From assembly GCF_014489555.1 (NCBI RefSeq), contig NZ_CP060784.1, forward strand, positions 682,001 to 746,000: a stretch of 64,000 nt of DNA, in the 5' to 3' direction. Shown in pieces: positions 8,842 through 19,422 of the stretch. The notes under the pieces were generated by a model. The model had not been told where the DNA came from and made no database searches. It worked only from the letters and a program-made list of their open reading frames with translations. This DNA is from Hymenobacter qilianensis (lineage in GTDB: Bacteria; Bacteroidota; Bacteroidia; Cytophagales; Hymenobacteraceae). Numbering within the stretch: position 1 is the stretch's first letter; the number at the start of each line of letters is the position of its first letter. Both the position numbers and the translations under genes were made by a program.

Positions 8842-8849
8842 CAAAGGTA
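8842..8849 (-). promoter_or_regulatory. -7 promoter element (TACCTTTG)
   Basis: A perfect TAnnTTTG match on the minus strand, 33 bp upstream of the start at 8808. It implies a short 5' leader. The same octamer occurs upstream of pheT. No convincing -33 TTG was seen. Confidence 0.5.
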
Positions 8850-9009
8850 CGAATTTACCTTCTTAGCCCCGCGCTGCTGTTCATCACATGACTATAGACG
8901 AGCCCAAATCCTGACAGAGAAAGAGCCGTAAAGCGCCCTAATAAGGCATATGGGTTTCACAAGTAATCCGTTCAGCTGCTACCTTCCGGAAGGGAAGCGG
9001 CCGCGCGGC

Positions 9010-9039
9010 TTGCCTCCCCCCCAAAAAAGCCTACTTTTG
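9010..9039 (+). promoter_or_regulatory. sucD promoter: -33 TTG, 19-bp spacer, -7 TACTTTTG
   Basis: TTG at 9010-9012 and TACTTTTG at 9032-9039 are separated by exactly 19 bp, as in the Bacteroidota housekeeping promoter. The spacer contains an unusual C7 followed by A6. The predicted start site is about 9046, giving a leader of about 65 nt before sucD. Confidence 0.6.
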
Positions 9040-9110
9040 CGCACCGATGACTTGCTAAGTCATTCCCCATTACCACCCTATATCGCATTTTCCTCCTAAC
9101 CTTTCTCCTA

Positions 9111-10004
9111 ATGAGCGTTCTGGTCAATAAGGATTCTAAAGTGATTGTGCAGGGCTTTACGGGCTCCGAAGGCTCGTTTCATGCTCAGCAGATGATTGAA
9201 TACGGCACCAACGTGGTTGGCGGCGTAACGCCCGGCAAAGGCGGTACCACCCACCTCGACCGTCCCGTGTTCAACACCGTAGCCGAGGCCGTAGAGCAGG
9301 CTGGCGCCGACACGAGCATTATTTTCGTGCCCCCGGCTTTCGCCGCTGATGCTATTATGGAAGCCGCCGACGCGGGCATCAAAGTCATCGTGACCATCAC
9401 CGAAGGCATCCCGACCAAGGACATGATTGCGGTAAAAGAATACCTGAAAGGCCGCGACGGTCTGCGCATGATTGGACCTAACTGTCCCGGCGTAATGACT
9501 GCCGGCGAGTGCAAAGTGGGCATCATGCCCGGCTTTATTTTCACCAAAGGCAAAATCGGTATCGTTTCGAAGTCGGGCACACTGACGTATGAGGCTGTTG
9601 ACCAACTCACCAAAGCTGGCCTCGGCCAGACCACGGCTATCGGCATTGGCGGCGACCCGATCATCGGCACTACTACCAAAGAGGCCGTTGAACTGCTCAT
9701 GAACGACCCCGAAACCGAAGGCATCGTGATGATTGGTGAAATCGGTGGCGGCATGGAAGCTGAAGCGGCCCGCTGGATCAGGGAAACCGGCAACAAGAAG
9801 CCCGTTGTAGGCTTTATTGCTGGCCAAACTGCACCTCCCGGCCGTCGCATGGGCCACGCAGGTGCCATCGTAGGCGGCGCCGATGACACGGCGGCGGCTA
9901 AAATGGCCATCATGCGCGAGTGCGGCATCCACGTAGTAGACTCTCCCGCCGAGATTGGCGACACGATGCTGCGCGTATTGCAAGGCGAAAAGGTTACCGC
10001 GTAG
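9111..10004 (+). CDS. sucD: succinate-CoA ligase subunit alpha
   Basis: A 297-residue ADP-forming succinyl-CoA synthetase alpha subunit of the TCA cycle. It has the CoA-binding Rossmann region [15 protein letters not shown], then [20 protein letters not shown] and the phospho-histidine loop [13 protein letters not shown] near residue 246. The length is typical of the family. No sucB/sucC beta subunit is adjacent, as is common in Bacteroidota where the subunits are unlinked. A good promoter precedes it and a strong bidirectional terminator follows. Confidence 0.97.
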   Translation: MSVLVNKDSKVIVQGFTGSEGSFHAQQMIEYGTNVVGGVTPGKGGTTHLDRPVFNTVAEAVEQAGADTSIIFVPPAFAADAIMEAADAGIKVIVTITEGIPTKDMIAVKEYLKGRDGLRMIGPNCPGVMTAGECKVGIMPGFIFTKGKIGIVSKSGTLTYEAVDQLTKAGLGQTTAIGIGGDPIIGTTTKEAVELLMNDPETEGIVMIGEIGGGMEAEAARWIRETGNKKPVVGFIAGQTAPPGRRMGHAGAIVGGADDTAAAKMAIMRECGIHVVDSPAEIGDTMLRVLQGEKVTA

Positions 10005-10018
10005 TTTCTTCGACTAAA

Positions 10019-10071
10019 TCAACCATAAAAAAGCCCCCAGAAAGATTCTGGGGGGCTTTTTTATGGTTGAC
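10019..10071. terminator. bidirectional terminator
   Basis: TCAACCATAAAAAAGCCCCC pairs with GGGGGGCTTTTTTATGGTTGA around a short loop. The stem is unusually long, and one arm has five C where the other has six G. It serves both sucD and the convergent lipoprotein gene. Confidence 0.92.
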
Positions 10072-10078
10072 TGTTTCC

Positions 10079-10855
10079 CTACTTCTTTCCACTTTGCCCG
10101 CCTACATTTACAACTACACCAAAATTAAACACCGAGTTAGAGGCCTTTAAAAACTTCTGACTACGCAAGCCAAACATGCCGCCGCTGATCAGTTGAAGCT
10201 GCACCGGGCCGGCCAACTGCACGCGGGTGAAGGTGATAGGCTCGACAAAAACGTTGTCCTCGGGCGTGACAGCTATATTATCGACTCGTAAGTTGCTTAG
10301 TTCTAAGTAGCTCAGGCGCAAGGCTGTGCCGTACGAAACAGGAAAGTCGTTGCCGAAAAGGTGAAATGACTTCTTCTCTTTCGAGCTGTAGTTTACTTGA
10401 AGGAAATACTTATTTAGCTTGCCTTCTACCTTGCGCTCCTCGGTTTTAACATCATTCTCGGTTTTGAAATCGGTGCGCTTGGTGGAGCCGGCGCCGAGGC
10501 CCACGTACACCTCCAGCGCCCGCTTATCGGGGAGGCGGGTGAAGTAACCGCCGCCTATTTCGGCGAATCGGTGCTCCTCGGCTTTGCGTTTTTTATCGGT
10601 ATTCAGCGTCGTGAACGTGCCGATGGCTCCGATGTGCTCGCCGATGGCGTAGGCCCCTTGCAAAGCGAGGTTGTTATCCAGATTAGTATGAATACCGCCG
10701 CTGAATTCGCCCTTCTGGGTGAGCAGGGGCACATTTGGCGGCGGAGGAAAGTACAAAGAGGTACATGCACCTAGCCCAGGCAGAACGGCAAGCAGGGCAA
10801 GGCGGCGCAGAAATCGGTTAGCCACAAGGCGGAAGTTATTGTTAAAGTTATGCAA
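10079..10855 (-). CDS. outer-surface lipoprotein, hypothetical
   Basis: A 258-residue protein with a basic N-terminus and signal sequence ending in the lipobox LGAC at about residues 27-30, so probably lipid-anchored. The mature part is beta-rich with alternating strands (GGIHTNLDNNLALQGAYAIG, EIGGGYFTRLP, YVGLGAGSTKR), and it ends in FNFGVVVNVGGQSGKK. This pattern suggests an outer-membrane beta structure of about ten strands. No named family was recognised. It converges on sucD. Confidence 0.75.
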   Translation of the reverse strand: MHNFNNNFRLVANRFLRRLALLAVLPGLGACTSLYFPPPPNVPLLTQKGEFSGGIHTNLDNNLALQGAYAIGEHIGAIGTFTTLNTDKKRKAEEHRFAEIGGGYFTRLPDKRALEVYVGLGAGSTKRTDFKTENDVKTEERKVEGKLNKYFLQVNYSSKEKKSFHLFGNDFPVSYGTALRLSYLELSNLRVDNIAVTPEDNVFVEPITFTRVQLAGPVQLQLISGGMFGLRSQKFLKASNSVFNFGVVVNVGGQSGKK

Positions 10856-10977
10856 GCCAGCAAACCGTTTATGGAATAGTCGGCTGCCAAGCTGAACCGT
10901 ATAGGAATAGCTCTGGGGGCAAAAATAGCATTACCCCGCGCATAACTCGTCTTCCCGCTCTCTGATTTCCGTATTCT

Positions 10978-12373
10978 ATGCCTGATTCCTATGATGTTGT
11001 GATAATTGGCTCCGGCCAGGCCGGCAATCCATTGGCTACTGCGCTAGCCGACGCCGGGCGAAGCGTGGCGCTGATTGAGGAGTATTTGCTGGGCGGTTCG
11101 TGCATCAACTACGGCTGCTCGCCGGTCAAAACCATGCTGGCCTCCGCTGAGCGCGCCCACCAGGTTCGCACCGCCGCCGGCTTCGGCGTACAAGCCAACG
11201 CGCCCCGCGTAGACATGGCCGCCGTAGTGGTCCGCAAGAATGAGGTGATTGGAGCCATGCGCGAAGGCGTACGCAGCAACCTCACCCAAGAGCGCCCCGG
11301 CATCACGGTGCTGGCGGGTCGGGCAGTTTTTACGGGCCCGCACAGCGTGCGCGTAGCCATGGAAAGCGGCCCCGAAAAGGAGTTGACCGCACCACTGATT
11401 TTTATCAATACCGGCACCCGCGCCGCCATTCCGGAGGTAGAAGGCTTAGCTGAAACTGGCTTTCTGACCACCACCGAACTGCTCGATCTGACGGAATTGC
11501 CTGAGCATCTGCTAATTCTGGGCGGCGGCTACATTGGGTTGGAGTTCGGTCAGATGTACCGGCGCTTCGGCAGCCGTGTCACTATTATTGAATCGGGCAA
11601 TCAAATACTGGAGCACGAAGACGAAGACGTATGCACCGCCTTGCAGGAATTATTGGAGGCTGAAGGCGTTGAGTTTGTGGTCGGCGCTGAAGCTTACCGC
11701 ACGACTAAAGGCGCTGGGGGGCAAATCACCGTCACGGCTCGCACCCGCAGCGGCGAGCGACGCTTGAGCGGCACTCACCTGCTCATTGCCACCGGCCGCA
11801 CGCCCAACTCGGATAAGTTGAACCTGGCCGCGGCTGGCGTTCGGGTTGATGAAAAAGGCTACATCAAGGTAAACAGCCGCCTCCAAACCAACGTGCGCGG
11901 CGTGTATGCCCTCGGCGACGTGCACGGCGGCCCCAGTTCACCCATCTCAGCTACGACGACTACCGCATTGTCCGCGATGCGCTGCTGGGGGCAAATCGCG
12001 CTCGGCCAAGCAGCGCCCCCTGCCCTACACCGTCTTCACCGATCCGCAGCTGGGCCGCATTGGCTTATCGGAGGAGCAGGCGCAGGCACAGCAGATCGAC
12101 TACCGCGTGGCCGTCATGCCGGTTTCTACCATTGGGCGGGCCCGCGAAACGGGCCGTCTGGGGGGCTTTTTCAAGGTCTTGGTCGATGCGAAAGACCAGA
12201 TAATTGGGGCCGCCATCCTGTGCGCTGAAGGCGGCGAAATCATGACGATGCTGCAACTGGCCATGACCGGCAAGCTCAAATATCAGGTACTTCTGCAGAT
12301 GATATTTGCGCACCCGCTTTGGGCCGAAGCCCTGAATAATGTGTTTGCGAAGCTGGGAAAGCCAAAAAAGTAA
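10978..12373 (+). CDS. FAD-dependent disulfide oxidoreductase, mercuric-reductase-like (two frameshifts)
   Basis: About 466 residues when repaired. It is a class I pyridine nucleotide-disulfide oxidoreductase: N-terminal FAD motif VVIIGSGQAG, redox-active pair GGSCINYGCSPVK (CxxxxC), NAD(P)-binding LILGGGYIGLEFG, second FAD motif VYALGDV, and a dimerisation domain with AHPLWAE carrying a possible His-Glu pair. Runs at 11931-11934 (C4) and 11987-11991 (G5) each lack one base. Restoring both gives HGGPQFTHLSYDDYR and ALLGGKSRSAK in a continuous frame. The substrate is unknown; no mer or lipoate-complex genes adjoin. Confidence 0.88.
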
Positions 12374-12419
12374 ACGCCTCAGCCCTATCTTTTACTCAGG
12401 AGGCAAAAGCTGAGTCCGA

Positions 12420-14552
12420 TCAGAAGTAAGAGTAAGACTTTTGTTCCTGCTCTACTTTACTCACGGGCAACGACACAATTACCTCAGTGTATTTGCCTTC
12501 CTGGCTTTCCACCGAAAGCGTGCCGCCATGGCCCTTTGTTACAATGTCGTAGCTGAGGGAGAGGCCCAAACCCGTGCCTTCGCCCGCGGGCTTGGTGGTA
12601 AAGAAGGGCTGAAATATTTTCGCCTGAATAGCTTCCGGAATACCAACGCCATTGTCGCGCACCCGCACCTTCACCTGCCCATTGCGGCGGCGGGTAGTTA
12701 CCAGCACCTGTGGCTGATAGCCATTCTCATGCCGCGCAGCCTGTTGGCTAACGGCATAAAAGGCATTGGTGTACAGATTCAGCAGCACCCGCCCGATTTC
12801 CTGGGGCACTACCGGCACCAAGCCCAGATCGGAATCGAAATTGGTTGTGAATTTCACCTCAAAGTTGGGGTCTTTGGCTCGCTGCCCGTGGTAGGCAAGC
12901 CGCAGATTCTCGTCGCAGAGGGCATTCAGGTCCGTCAGCTGACGCTCTCCGGTGCTGGGGCGGGCGTGCTCCATCATGCCCTGCACAATGCGCGCGGCGC
13001 GGCCTCCGTGCTCCCGGATCTTGCTTAGGTTTTGCGCTAAATACGCCAGCAGATCTGCTTCCAGTGCCGCATCGCGGTTTGGGCTTTGTTGGGCGTTTCC
13101 AAGTTCACTGACAAGCTCAGCCGACACCTCCGCGAAGTTGGTCACGAAGTTGAGCGGGTTTTGAATCTCGTGCGCAATGCCGGCCGTGAACTCGCCCAGC
13201 GAGGCCATCTTTTCCCGCTGAATCAGCTGAGCCTGTGCCGCTTGCAGTTCTTCCTGCTGGCGTTGAAGCTGAGCATTGGCCCGCTGCTTTTCCTCATTGT
13301 TGTGCCAGAGCAGCACACTTAGTCCGGCCACTACCGCCAAAGCCACCAGCGCCCCAACCAGCAGCAGCTTCTGCTGCTGGCTCTGCTGCTGATTCAGCTG
13401 CTCATTGCGAGTCAGCAGCCGTATCTGCGACTGTTTCTTGTCCAGCTCGTAGGTGTATTGCAGCGCGGCCGTCCGCCGGACAATATCCTGAGTACTAAGG
13501 CTATCCTTGTAAGCCGTAAACAGCGTCTGGTAACGGTAGGCATCGTCGAAGCGGCCTAGCTGGGCACTGGACTGGGCCAGCACGTCGGCAGCATCGTGTA
13601 TTACCTGTTTGGTGCCGCTACGCTGGCTGGCTCGCAGGCTGGCTCGCCCATATACCATTGCACTATCAGGCCGCCCAGTATGCAGGAAGGCTCGCGCAAA
13701 AATGACTTCGATAAGCGGAATGTTACCCACATCTTCCATCTGCTGCAGCCGACGCAGCCCAAGCCGCCCCACGGCGAAGGTCTCCTCGTAGCGCTCTAGG
13801 CGCTCGTTCATTTCCGCGCTGCGCAACTGCCCGAGCGTAACCAGCCGCTCATTGCCTGCTTCGTGAGCCAGGGCCATTTGCTTCTCAAAATGCTGGAGCG
13901 CTTCCAACCATTTGCCTTGGGCACCAGCTAACCTTCCCAGCCCATTCTGGCAAAATGCCGCGCCCTCCTTGTCGCCTGCTTTGTTAGCCAGCCTCAAACC
14001 GCGGTCTAAATACTGTTTTGACCTCTCGTACTCGCCCACAATCATACTCGCAAGTCCCAGCTGACTGTTCATCAGCGTCAGCCATTTCTGGTTTTGCATA
14101 GTCTCAGCCAAGTACAGCCCTTTGAAGCTATGGACCATAGCTTGGGTAAAGTCGCCCTGCCCATAGTACACAAAGCCAAGGTTATACAGACACGAAATCT
14201 GGTTAAGGCGGTCGTCGAGTTGTCGAAATAGCTGCTGAGCCTGTCGCGTATAGGTTAGGCTCTCCTTGTAATCGCCCCGGAAGCGATAGTAATACCCCAG
14301 TCCCAGCAGCGCCCGCGCCACCCCCGATTTATACGAAAGCCTCCGCGCCACCCCTAGCGCCTCCCGATAACTCGCTAAGGCTTTGCCGGTTGTCTTTTCT
14401 TTCTCCCCGAACGCTATAAGTTGGTTTACCCAGATTGTGTCGGAACGCAAATAGCTTCGCTCAGCCACTTGCAGCTGCTGGGTAGCCGTATCCTGCGCAC
14501 CTATACCTACTGAAAGTACGCTCAGACAGCAGATGAACAGGAGCTTCTTCAT
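12420..14552 (-). CDS. TPR-containing sensor histidine kinase
   Basis: A 710-residue kinase. The signal peptide MKKLLFICCLSVLSVGIGAQ is followed by a periplasmic region of about 350 residues made of tetratricopeptide-like repeats (for example ALLGLGYYYRFRGDYKESL). Then come one membrane helix (LLLVGALVALAVVAGLSVLL, about residue 400), a coiled coil rich in Gln, a HisKA box GEFTAGIAHEIQNPLNFVTN with the phosphoacceptor His, and a HATPase domain with DNGVGIPEAI and GTGLGLSLSYDIV. There is no receiver domain. The ATG at 14552 places the leader correctly. It may signal through an unlinked regulator. Confidence 0.93.
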   Translation of the reverse strand: MKKLLFICCLSVLSVGIGAQDTATQQLQVAERSYLRSDTIWVNQLIAFGEKEKTTGKALASYREALGVARRLSYKSGVARALLGLGYYYRFRGDYKESLTYTRQAQQLFRQLDDRLNQISCLYNLGFVYYGQGDFTQAMVHSFKGLYLAETMQNQKWLTLMNSQLGLASMIVGEYERSKQYLDRGLRLANKAGDKEGAAFCQNGLGRLAGAQGKWLEALQHFEKQMALAHEAGNERLVTLGQLRSAEMNERLERYEETFAVGRLGLRRLQQMEDVGNIPLIEVIFARAFLHTGRPDSAMVYGRASLRASQRSGTKQVIHDAADVLAQSSAQLGRFDDAYRYQTLFTAYKDSLSTQDIVRRTAALQYTYELDKKQSQIRLLTRNEQLNQQQSQQQKLLLVGALVALAVVAGLSVLLWHNNEEKQRANAQLQRQQEELQAAQAQLIQREKMASLGEFTAGIAHEIQNPLNFVTNFAEVSAELVSELGNAQQSPNRDAALEADLLAYLAQNLSKIREHGGRAARIVQGMMEHARPSTGERQLTDLNALCDENLRLAYHGQRAKDPNFEVKFTTNFDSDLGLVPVVPQEIGRVLLNLYTNAFYAVSQQAARHENGYQPQVLVTTRRRNGQVKVRVRDNGVGIPEAIQAKIFQPFFTTKPAGEGTGLGLSLSYDIVTKGHGGTLSVESQEGKYTEVIVSLPVSKVEQEQKSYSYF

Positions 14553-14961
14553 ACAGGCCAGCGCTTCGTGGGCCAATACTTACAGTACCGGCACAATCCA
14601 TTACAAGATATGAATTGTACCAATACTTATAAAGACACAACAGTACAGAAGTAGCTGCTGATTCCACCCTGAAAACTATTTTTTGCTAAAAAGCCCCCAG
14701 TCGAGTAGCGGCTGGCCTGTAGTGTTCTGCTTAGTGCAACTGAGCACGCTCAGCCCCAAACGCACGCCGCCACCTCCGATACTATAAAGCACTAAGCAAT
14801 GACTTTTTGCGCTGATAAAATCAACAAGTAATGATGCCTTTAGTATCTTATCAGTACAGAAGGTAAGCGCAGGCGTGTAATATTCCGCTACCTTCTAGCT
14901 CCAGTAAAGGCAACCGTATTTACCGGCAAAGCTCAGAGTTAAAACCTACTCTTATATCAAG
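14553..14961. other. intergenic region with hairpins
   Basis: 409 bp between divergent genes. It contains one unpaired AAAAAGCCCCCAG half-terminator (C-run 14694-14698) and an inverted repeat GCTTAGTGC (14729-14737) / GCACTAAGC (14789-14797) enclosing the smaller hairpin TGAGCACGCTCA. No promoter consensus and no small gene is convincing. Confidence 0.4.
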
Positions 14962-15324
14962 ATGATGCGACTCTTCTCTGGCGTGATGACAATCTTGTTT
15001 ATTGGGTTTGCCGTGGTGCAATACAATGACCCTGACCCATATATCTGGGTCCCGATTTACCTTTTTCCAGCGGTTGTATCAGCCATTATTTTTAACCGCC
15101 GAAAAGTATCTCCATTACTTCTTATCCTTGGAAGCGCGGCCTTCTTTGTGGGGGCTTTTTTCAGTGGCCAGCCCACTGGGAAGGCGTAGCTCTGAAGAAT
15201 GGCATGAAGGATATCAATATTGAGGAAGGGCGCGAAGCACTCGGCTTACTAATTTGTGCTGTGTCCTTGCTTATTTATTGGCTTTACCTGACTCAGTTCA
15301 AAGTAAAGATGAAGGAGGCATAAG
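14962..15324 (+). CDS. TMEM220-like small membrane protein (frameshift)
   Basis: About 120 residues when repaired. It has an N-terminal membrane helix MRLFSGVMTILFIGFAVVQ followed by the diagnostic QYNDPDPYIWVPIY, further hydrophobic segments, and a C-terminal helix after EEGREALGLLICAVSLLIYW. This matches the TMEM220 helix family, whose function is unknown. The frame breaks at G5 run 15150-15154. One added G converts a premature end into FFVGGFFQWPAHWEG and extends the protein to the stop at 15322. The lesion lies in a copy of the GGGGGGCTTTTTT word. Confidence 0.8.
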
Positions 15325-15359
15325 CACCTGCCACCGCTTTGTTCCCTGCACCGAAACTC

Positions 15360-16756
15360 CTAGCTGCTTTCTGCTCCATTATTCTGGCTCTGCAAATGCG
15401 CGAGAATAACGTCGAAAACAGCGGGGGCTTCTATGCTGTCCGTCGGAATCAGGTGAGCATTTCGGCTCATGAGCAGCGGGCCTTCGGCGGGTGTTTCGGG
15501 TGGTCGCCCATGCGAGCCTTTTACCAAGCCGGCATCCAGCGGAATGACGTCCATGAGCATGCGAAAGCCCAGCTTTTTGCGCAGCAGCTTCAGGCCAATT
15601 TTTGGCACTAAGAACTTGATGTTTGGATTGGTAAACATCTCCACCGGATCGTAGCCGGGCTTACGGTGGATGTCAACGATGCGGGCAAAATCGGGCGCCT
15701 TGGCGTCATCCAGCCAATAATAGTACGTAAACCAGGAGCCTTTCTCCGAAATGGCAATCAATTCGCCGGCTCGCGGATGGTCTAAGTGGTAAGCTGCTTT
15801 TTCCTCCGGGCCAATCACTTTCTCTACGCCCGGCACAGCTTCCAGCAACTGCCGAACAGCCGTAAGCTTAGCCAGGTCATTCACGTAAATGTGGGCCAGC
15901 TGGTGGTCAGCCAGGGCAAAGGCCTGGCAGGTGCCGGCATCCAGCAATTCCAGCCCCCGCTCCTCCCGAATAGACAAATACCCATTCTCCCGAAGCACCC
16001 GATTTAAGTGCACAGGCCGCGTGGCCGTCGCAATACCGTACTCCGACAGGAAAATGACCTGAGCGCCCTTGCTTTCAAAGTATGTAGCCAGGTGCTGACA
16101 AACGCCGTCTATTTCGCGCAGATCGGCCGCAACGCGCGCGTCATGGGGCCATAGCGCTGGGTGTTGTAGTCGAGGTGGGGCAAATACACCAGCGTCAGGG
16201 TTGGATCGTGCAGCTTATCCGTTTCTATGGCGGCATCGGCAATCCACCGGCTTGATTTTATTGTCGTGCGCGGGCCCCAAAAATCGAACAGCGGAAACGT
16301 GCCCAGCCTGGCTTCCAGTTGAGGCCGCAATTCCATCGGAAAAGTATAGCAATCCGGCATCTTGCGCCCATCCGACAAGTATTGCGGACGCGGAGTTACA
16401 GCGTAATCGGCGGTGCTGTACATGGCGTACCACCAGCAGATATTAGCGCAGGTAAAACTGGGATCAATGGCTTTGGCAACCTTCCAGATTTTCGGCGCTT
16501 CCACCAGCTTATTCGACTGCCGCCAAAGCTTCGGCTCACACTCATCCCGAAAATACCAGCCGTTGGCTACAATGCCATGCTCCGTGGGCCATTTACCCGT
16601 CAGGTAGGTTGCTTGTACCGAGCAGGTTACCGCCGGCCACACATGACCTACGGACGCCATTTTAGCGCCCTCCGACCACTGTTTCAGAAAAGGCGTGTTC
16701 TCACCAATTGAAGCTGGAGTAAGGCCGACAACATTAATTACGACTGTTTTTCGCAT
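15360..16756 (-). CDS. eboF: EboF-like alkaline phosphatase / nucleotide pyrophosphatase family protein (frameshift)
   Basis: About 465 residues when repaired, last gene of the ebo operon. It belongs to the phosphodiesterase/nucleotide pyrophosphatase superfamily: N-terminal VVINVVGLTPASIG, WPAVTCSVQATYLTG with the likely Thr/Ser nucleophile region, YLPHLDYNTQRYGP carrying metal-ligand Asp/His, and later VIFLSEYGIA and HLDHPRAGELIAIS. The frame breaks at G4 run 16145-16148 (plus strand). One more base gives RYGPHDARVAADLREIDG and joins the halves. Its role in Ebo-dependent export or processing is not biochemically defined. The start at 16756 matches the family N-terminus. Confidence 0.88.
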
Positions 16757-16809
16757 GGTAATTTGGAGGCTACCAGAAAATTTATCGATGTAAATTCACT
16801 GGTAATATC

Positions 16810-18080
16810 TTATGCCGATACGCCAACTGTAGAAGTAATATTTGACTCTTTTAACTGTAGCTCGGCCAACTCCAAATTTTGCTTTACCCAGCTCAATTCT
16901 CTCTCGATAGAAGACACCAAATCCTGCTTTATTTCCGGCGGCAACACTTCCCAGGTGTAGGTTTCAACTTCCAGATAAGCAGTGAAATGCTGCGCGGCTA
17001 GCAACCGTATTATTTTCTGTATTTCCGGCTGCGTAGACTGCAACAAATTGTAGCGTTCCAGAAACACCGGCACGTGAAAATGGGAGCGCCACTCCGTAGC
17101 CTGCGCGTCCAGAATGTGCGGTAAGGCAGCCGGCAAATCAGGATATTGGGTGATGCTATTATCGCGGTTGCGCACCAGCACCTGGTGCAGATAAGTGGAC
17201 TCAGCAAAAGTGCTGAACTGCTGCGCTAAAGCGTGCCGATCTTCACTACTGGGGGGCAAATCTGCCTTCAACGCGGCACTGATTTGCACGCGCCCCACTT
17301 TGATTTTTTTGGTCGCTAACTGCTCCAGCACGGCGGCCGGCTCTTCGTAGGCTAAAGCAAAATGACACACGTCGTAGCACAGCTGAACGCTGTCATAAAC
17401 TGCCTGAACTGCGCGCTGCTGACTTAACCCAAGCGTTGCTTGCAGATGACCTGAAACCTGGGGCAGCAGATACGTTTCGTAGTAGTCAATAAATTCCGTG
17501 GACGTTTCGAGCAGCCCATCTGGCTCGGGCTCAATGTCGAGGTGAATAAGCCGACCAGTTTGCGCCCGTACTCTGACGAGTTCTTCCACCAGTTCAGCCA
17601 GGTGTTGAGTACTTCTCTGCAACACCACTTGGGTTTGCGGCGCATCGCCCGCCAGCCATGGCTTGTAGGACAGCGGCGACGTAGAAATGCCCCCACAATT
17701 CCTTCAGGCAACAAAAAAGCGAGCAGCCGGACCAGGCGCTTGGTGTACTCAACACGCTCCCGCGTGGTCCAGTCGGGCCGATGTACGTCATCTTTTACCG
17801 CTTCTCCATGGAAGCTGCCAAACGGAAATCCGTTTATAATCGGCACATACAAATCGTGCTCGGCAAGCCACAATTTAAACTCCATTAATTGCTCGCCTTG
17901 CTCCAGCTCTTTGCTGGCCACGTCTGACAGGCGCAAGCCAATTGCAAAAGGCTTATCGGGCGAAAACCGCGCCTTCACGGGCAGCACATACCTCCGTAGA
18001 CTCTCAAAAACAGCAGCCCAGGTTTCGCCAGGATGGATATTGGTGCAATACGTGAGCTGATAACCTTGCTGAATTTCCAT
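16810..18080 (-). CDS. eboE: EboE-like TIM-barrel (xylose isomerase-type) protein (frameshift)
   Basis: About 423 residues when repaired. The N-terminus LTYCTNIHPGETWAAVFESL is characteristic of EboE, followed by a sugar phosphate isomerase/epimerase-type TIM barrel with LHLDIEPEPDGLLE, CYDVCHFALAYEEP (putative metal ligands) and a C-terminal VETYTWEVLP. The frame breaks at C5 run 17690-17694. One extra base yields GIVGGISTSPLSYKPW, a block expected in this family. It starts 49 bp after the eboD stop and is followed by eboF after 53 bp. The substrate is unknown. Confidence 0.9.
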
Positions 18081-18129
18081 AGCTTATAGTCCCGAGGTTA
18101 ACGCCAACGGCTGCCGTTTGGGCCGCTGG

Positions 18130-19291
18130 TTAGTACTGCTGCAATTTTCTTACAGCCTCTTCCACTAGTTGACCATCCATTTCGTGGACCTCTACGCCGC
18201 GGCCGATTTTTTCCAGCAGCATAATGGTCAATTTGCCCCCAGATGCTCCCGAAATTCCTGCAGCCCATGCTGCATACTTTGCGGGTGCGCGGCATCAGCC
18301 AAATGCACTGACATTTCGGGTTCATACAAGGCAAATCCCAGCGTGCGGATCACGGAAATAATCTGGTCTAATTCGGCCTCAGTGATTCGCCCCTGCAAAT
18401 GCGAATACACCGAATCCAAGGCAATTCCGATGGCCACCGCTTCGCCGTGCCGGATGCGGTAATTGCTCAGCTGCTCAAGCTTATGCGCCGACCAATGCCC
18501 AAAATCTAGGGGCGGGAAGAGCCCTGCTCAAATGGGTCGCCGCCGGCAATGTGCTGCAAGTGCATTTCGGCGCAGCGGTGAATTAAATACTGCATGGCAG
18601 GCATGTCGCGGGCTGCCAATTTCGCCGCGTTATATTGTATAAACGCAAAGAATTTTGCGTCCTTAATCAGGCTCACTTTTAAGGCTTCCGCTATACCGCC
18701 CCGCCAGTCCCGATCCTCGAGCGTCAGCAGGAATTCAAAGTCATTGAGTACGGCGTAAGGCGGCGCGAAATTCCCGAGGAAATTCTTCTTCCCGAAGGCG
18801 TTTACACTGTTTTTTACGCCAATACCCGAGTCATTCTGCGACAGAACGGTGGTGGGAATGCGGATGTGCCGGATGCCCCGGTGAGCCACTGAGGCCACAT
18901 ACCCAACCAGATCCAGAACGGCACCCCCACCAATGCCCACAAAATACGAGTGACGGTCGATGTGGTAAGTGTTGACAGCATCCAGCAACTGCTGCACCAA
19001 TGCCGGCTCATTTTTGCACTGCTCGCCGCCCGGAATTACCGTAATCGGTCCGCTAAGCTGCATGACGTCCGCGTGCGCGGCAACATAGCTGGTAATGGCG
19101 CCCATAAGTTGCGGATGCTGCGCAGCTACACCGTCGTCAACTACAAAGAATATTTTGCGTGGCTCTGCTCCTCCATCCTGCTTGAGCACATCGCGGATCA
19201 GCGTATTATCCGCGTTAAATAAGCCCTCAGTAAAATGAACATCATAAGAAAAAGCAACCTGAAATTGCTGCTTCAGAGAAGGAATATGCAT
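18130..19291 (-). CDS. eboD: EboD-like 3-dehydroquinate synthase family protein (two frameshifts)
   Basis: About 387 residues when repaired. It is homologous to 3-dehydroquinate synthase and related sugar-phosphate cyclases: VIPGGEQCKNEP, the NAD-binding GIGGGAVLDLVGYVAS, IPTTVLSQNDSGIGVKNSV, the zinc-ligand region GIAEALKVSLIKDA and HWSAHKLEQL / RHGEAVAIG. The frame breaks at G4 run 18509-18512 (restoring SSRPLDFGHWSAHK) and at C5 run 18236-18240 (restoring EHLGGKLTIMLLEKIG). The ATG at 19291 (MHIPSLKQQF) is preferred to an upstream one at 19318. It probably makes or modifies a cyclic polyol-like substrate rather than serving the shikimate pathway. Confidence 0.88.
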
Positions 19292-19422
19292 GTAGAACAG
19301 AAGTAAATTACTGCACAAAAAGCGTCCTTCTCTACCTGTTCAAAACTGAGAAAAGAGAAGGTCGAAATGACCGGGCAACGCAATACGGCTGCCTTATTTA
19401 AGCTAGCTTAAAACACTGTGTC

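Noticed and set aside
12160..12176. Intragenic rho-independent terminators at single GGGGGGCTTTTT copies (12160, 33117)
   Set aside because: The complementary arm is absent and the copies encode conserved residues in frame (LGGFF, EKAPQ), so they are not terminators by themselves.
18130..19291. Shikimate-pathway 3-dehydroquinate synthase (aroB)
   Set aside because: It lies within a complete ebo operon with eboC and eboE in canonical order and has the EboD C-terminal GGKLTIMLL block. It is an EboD homologue.
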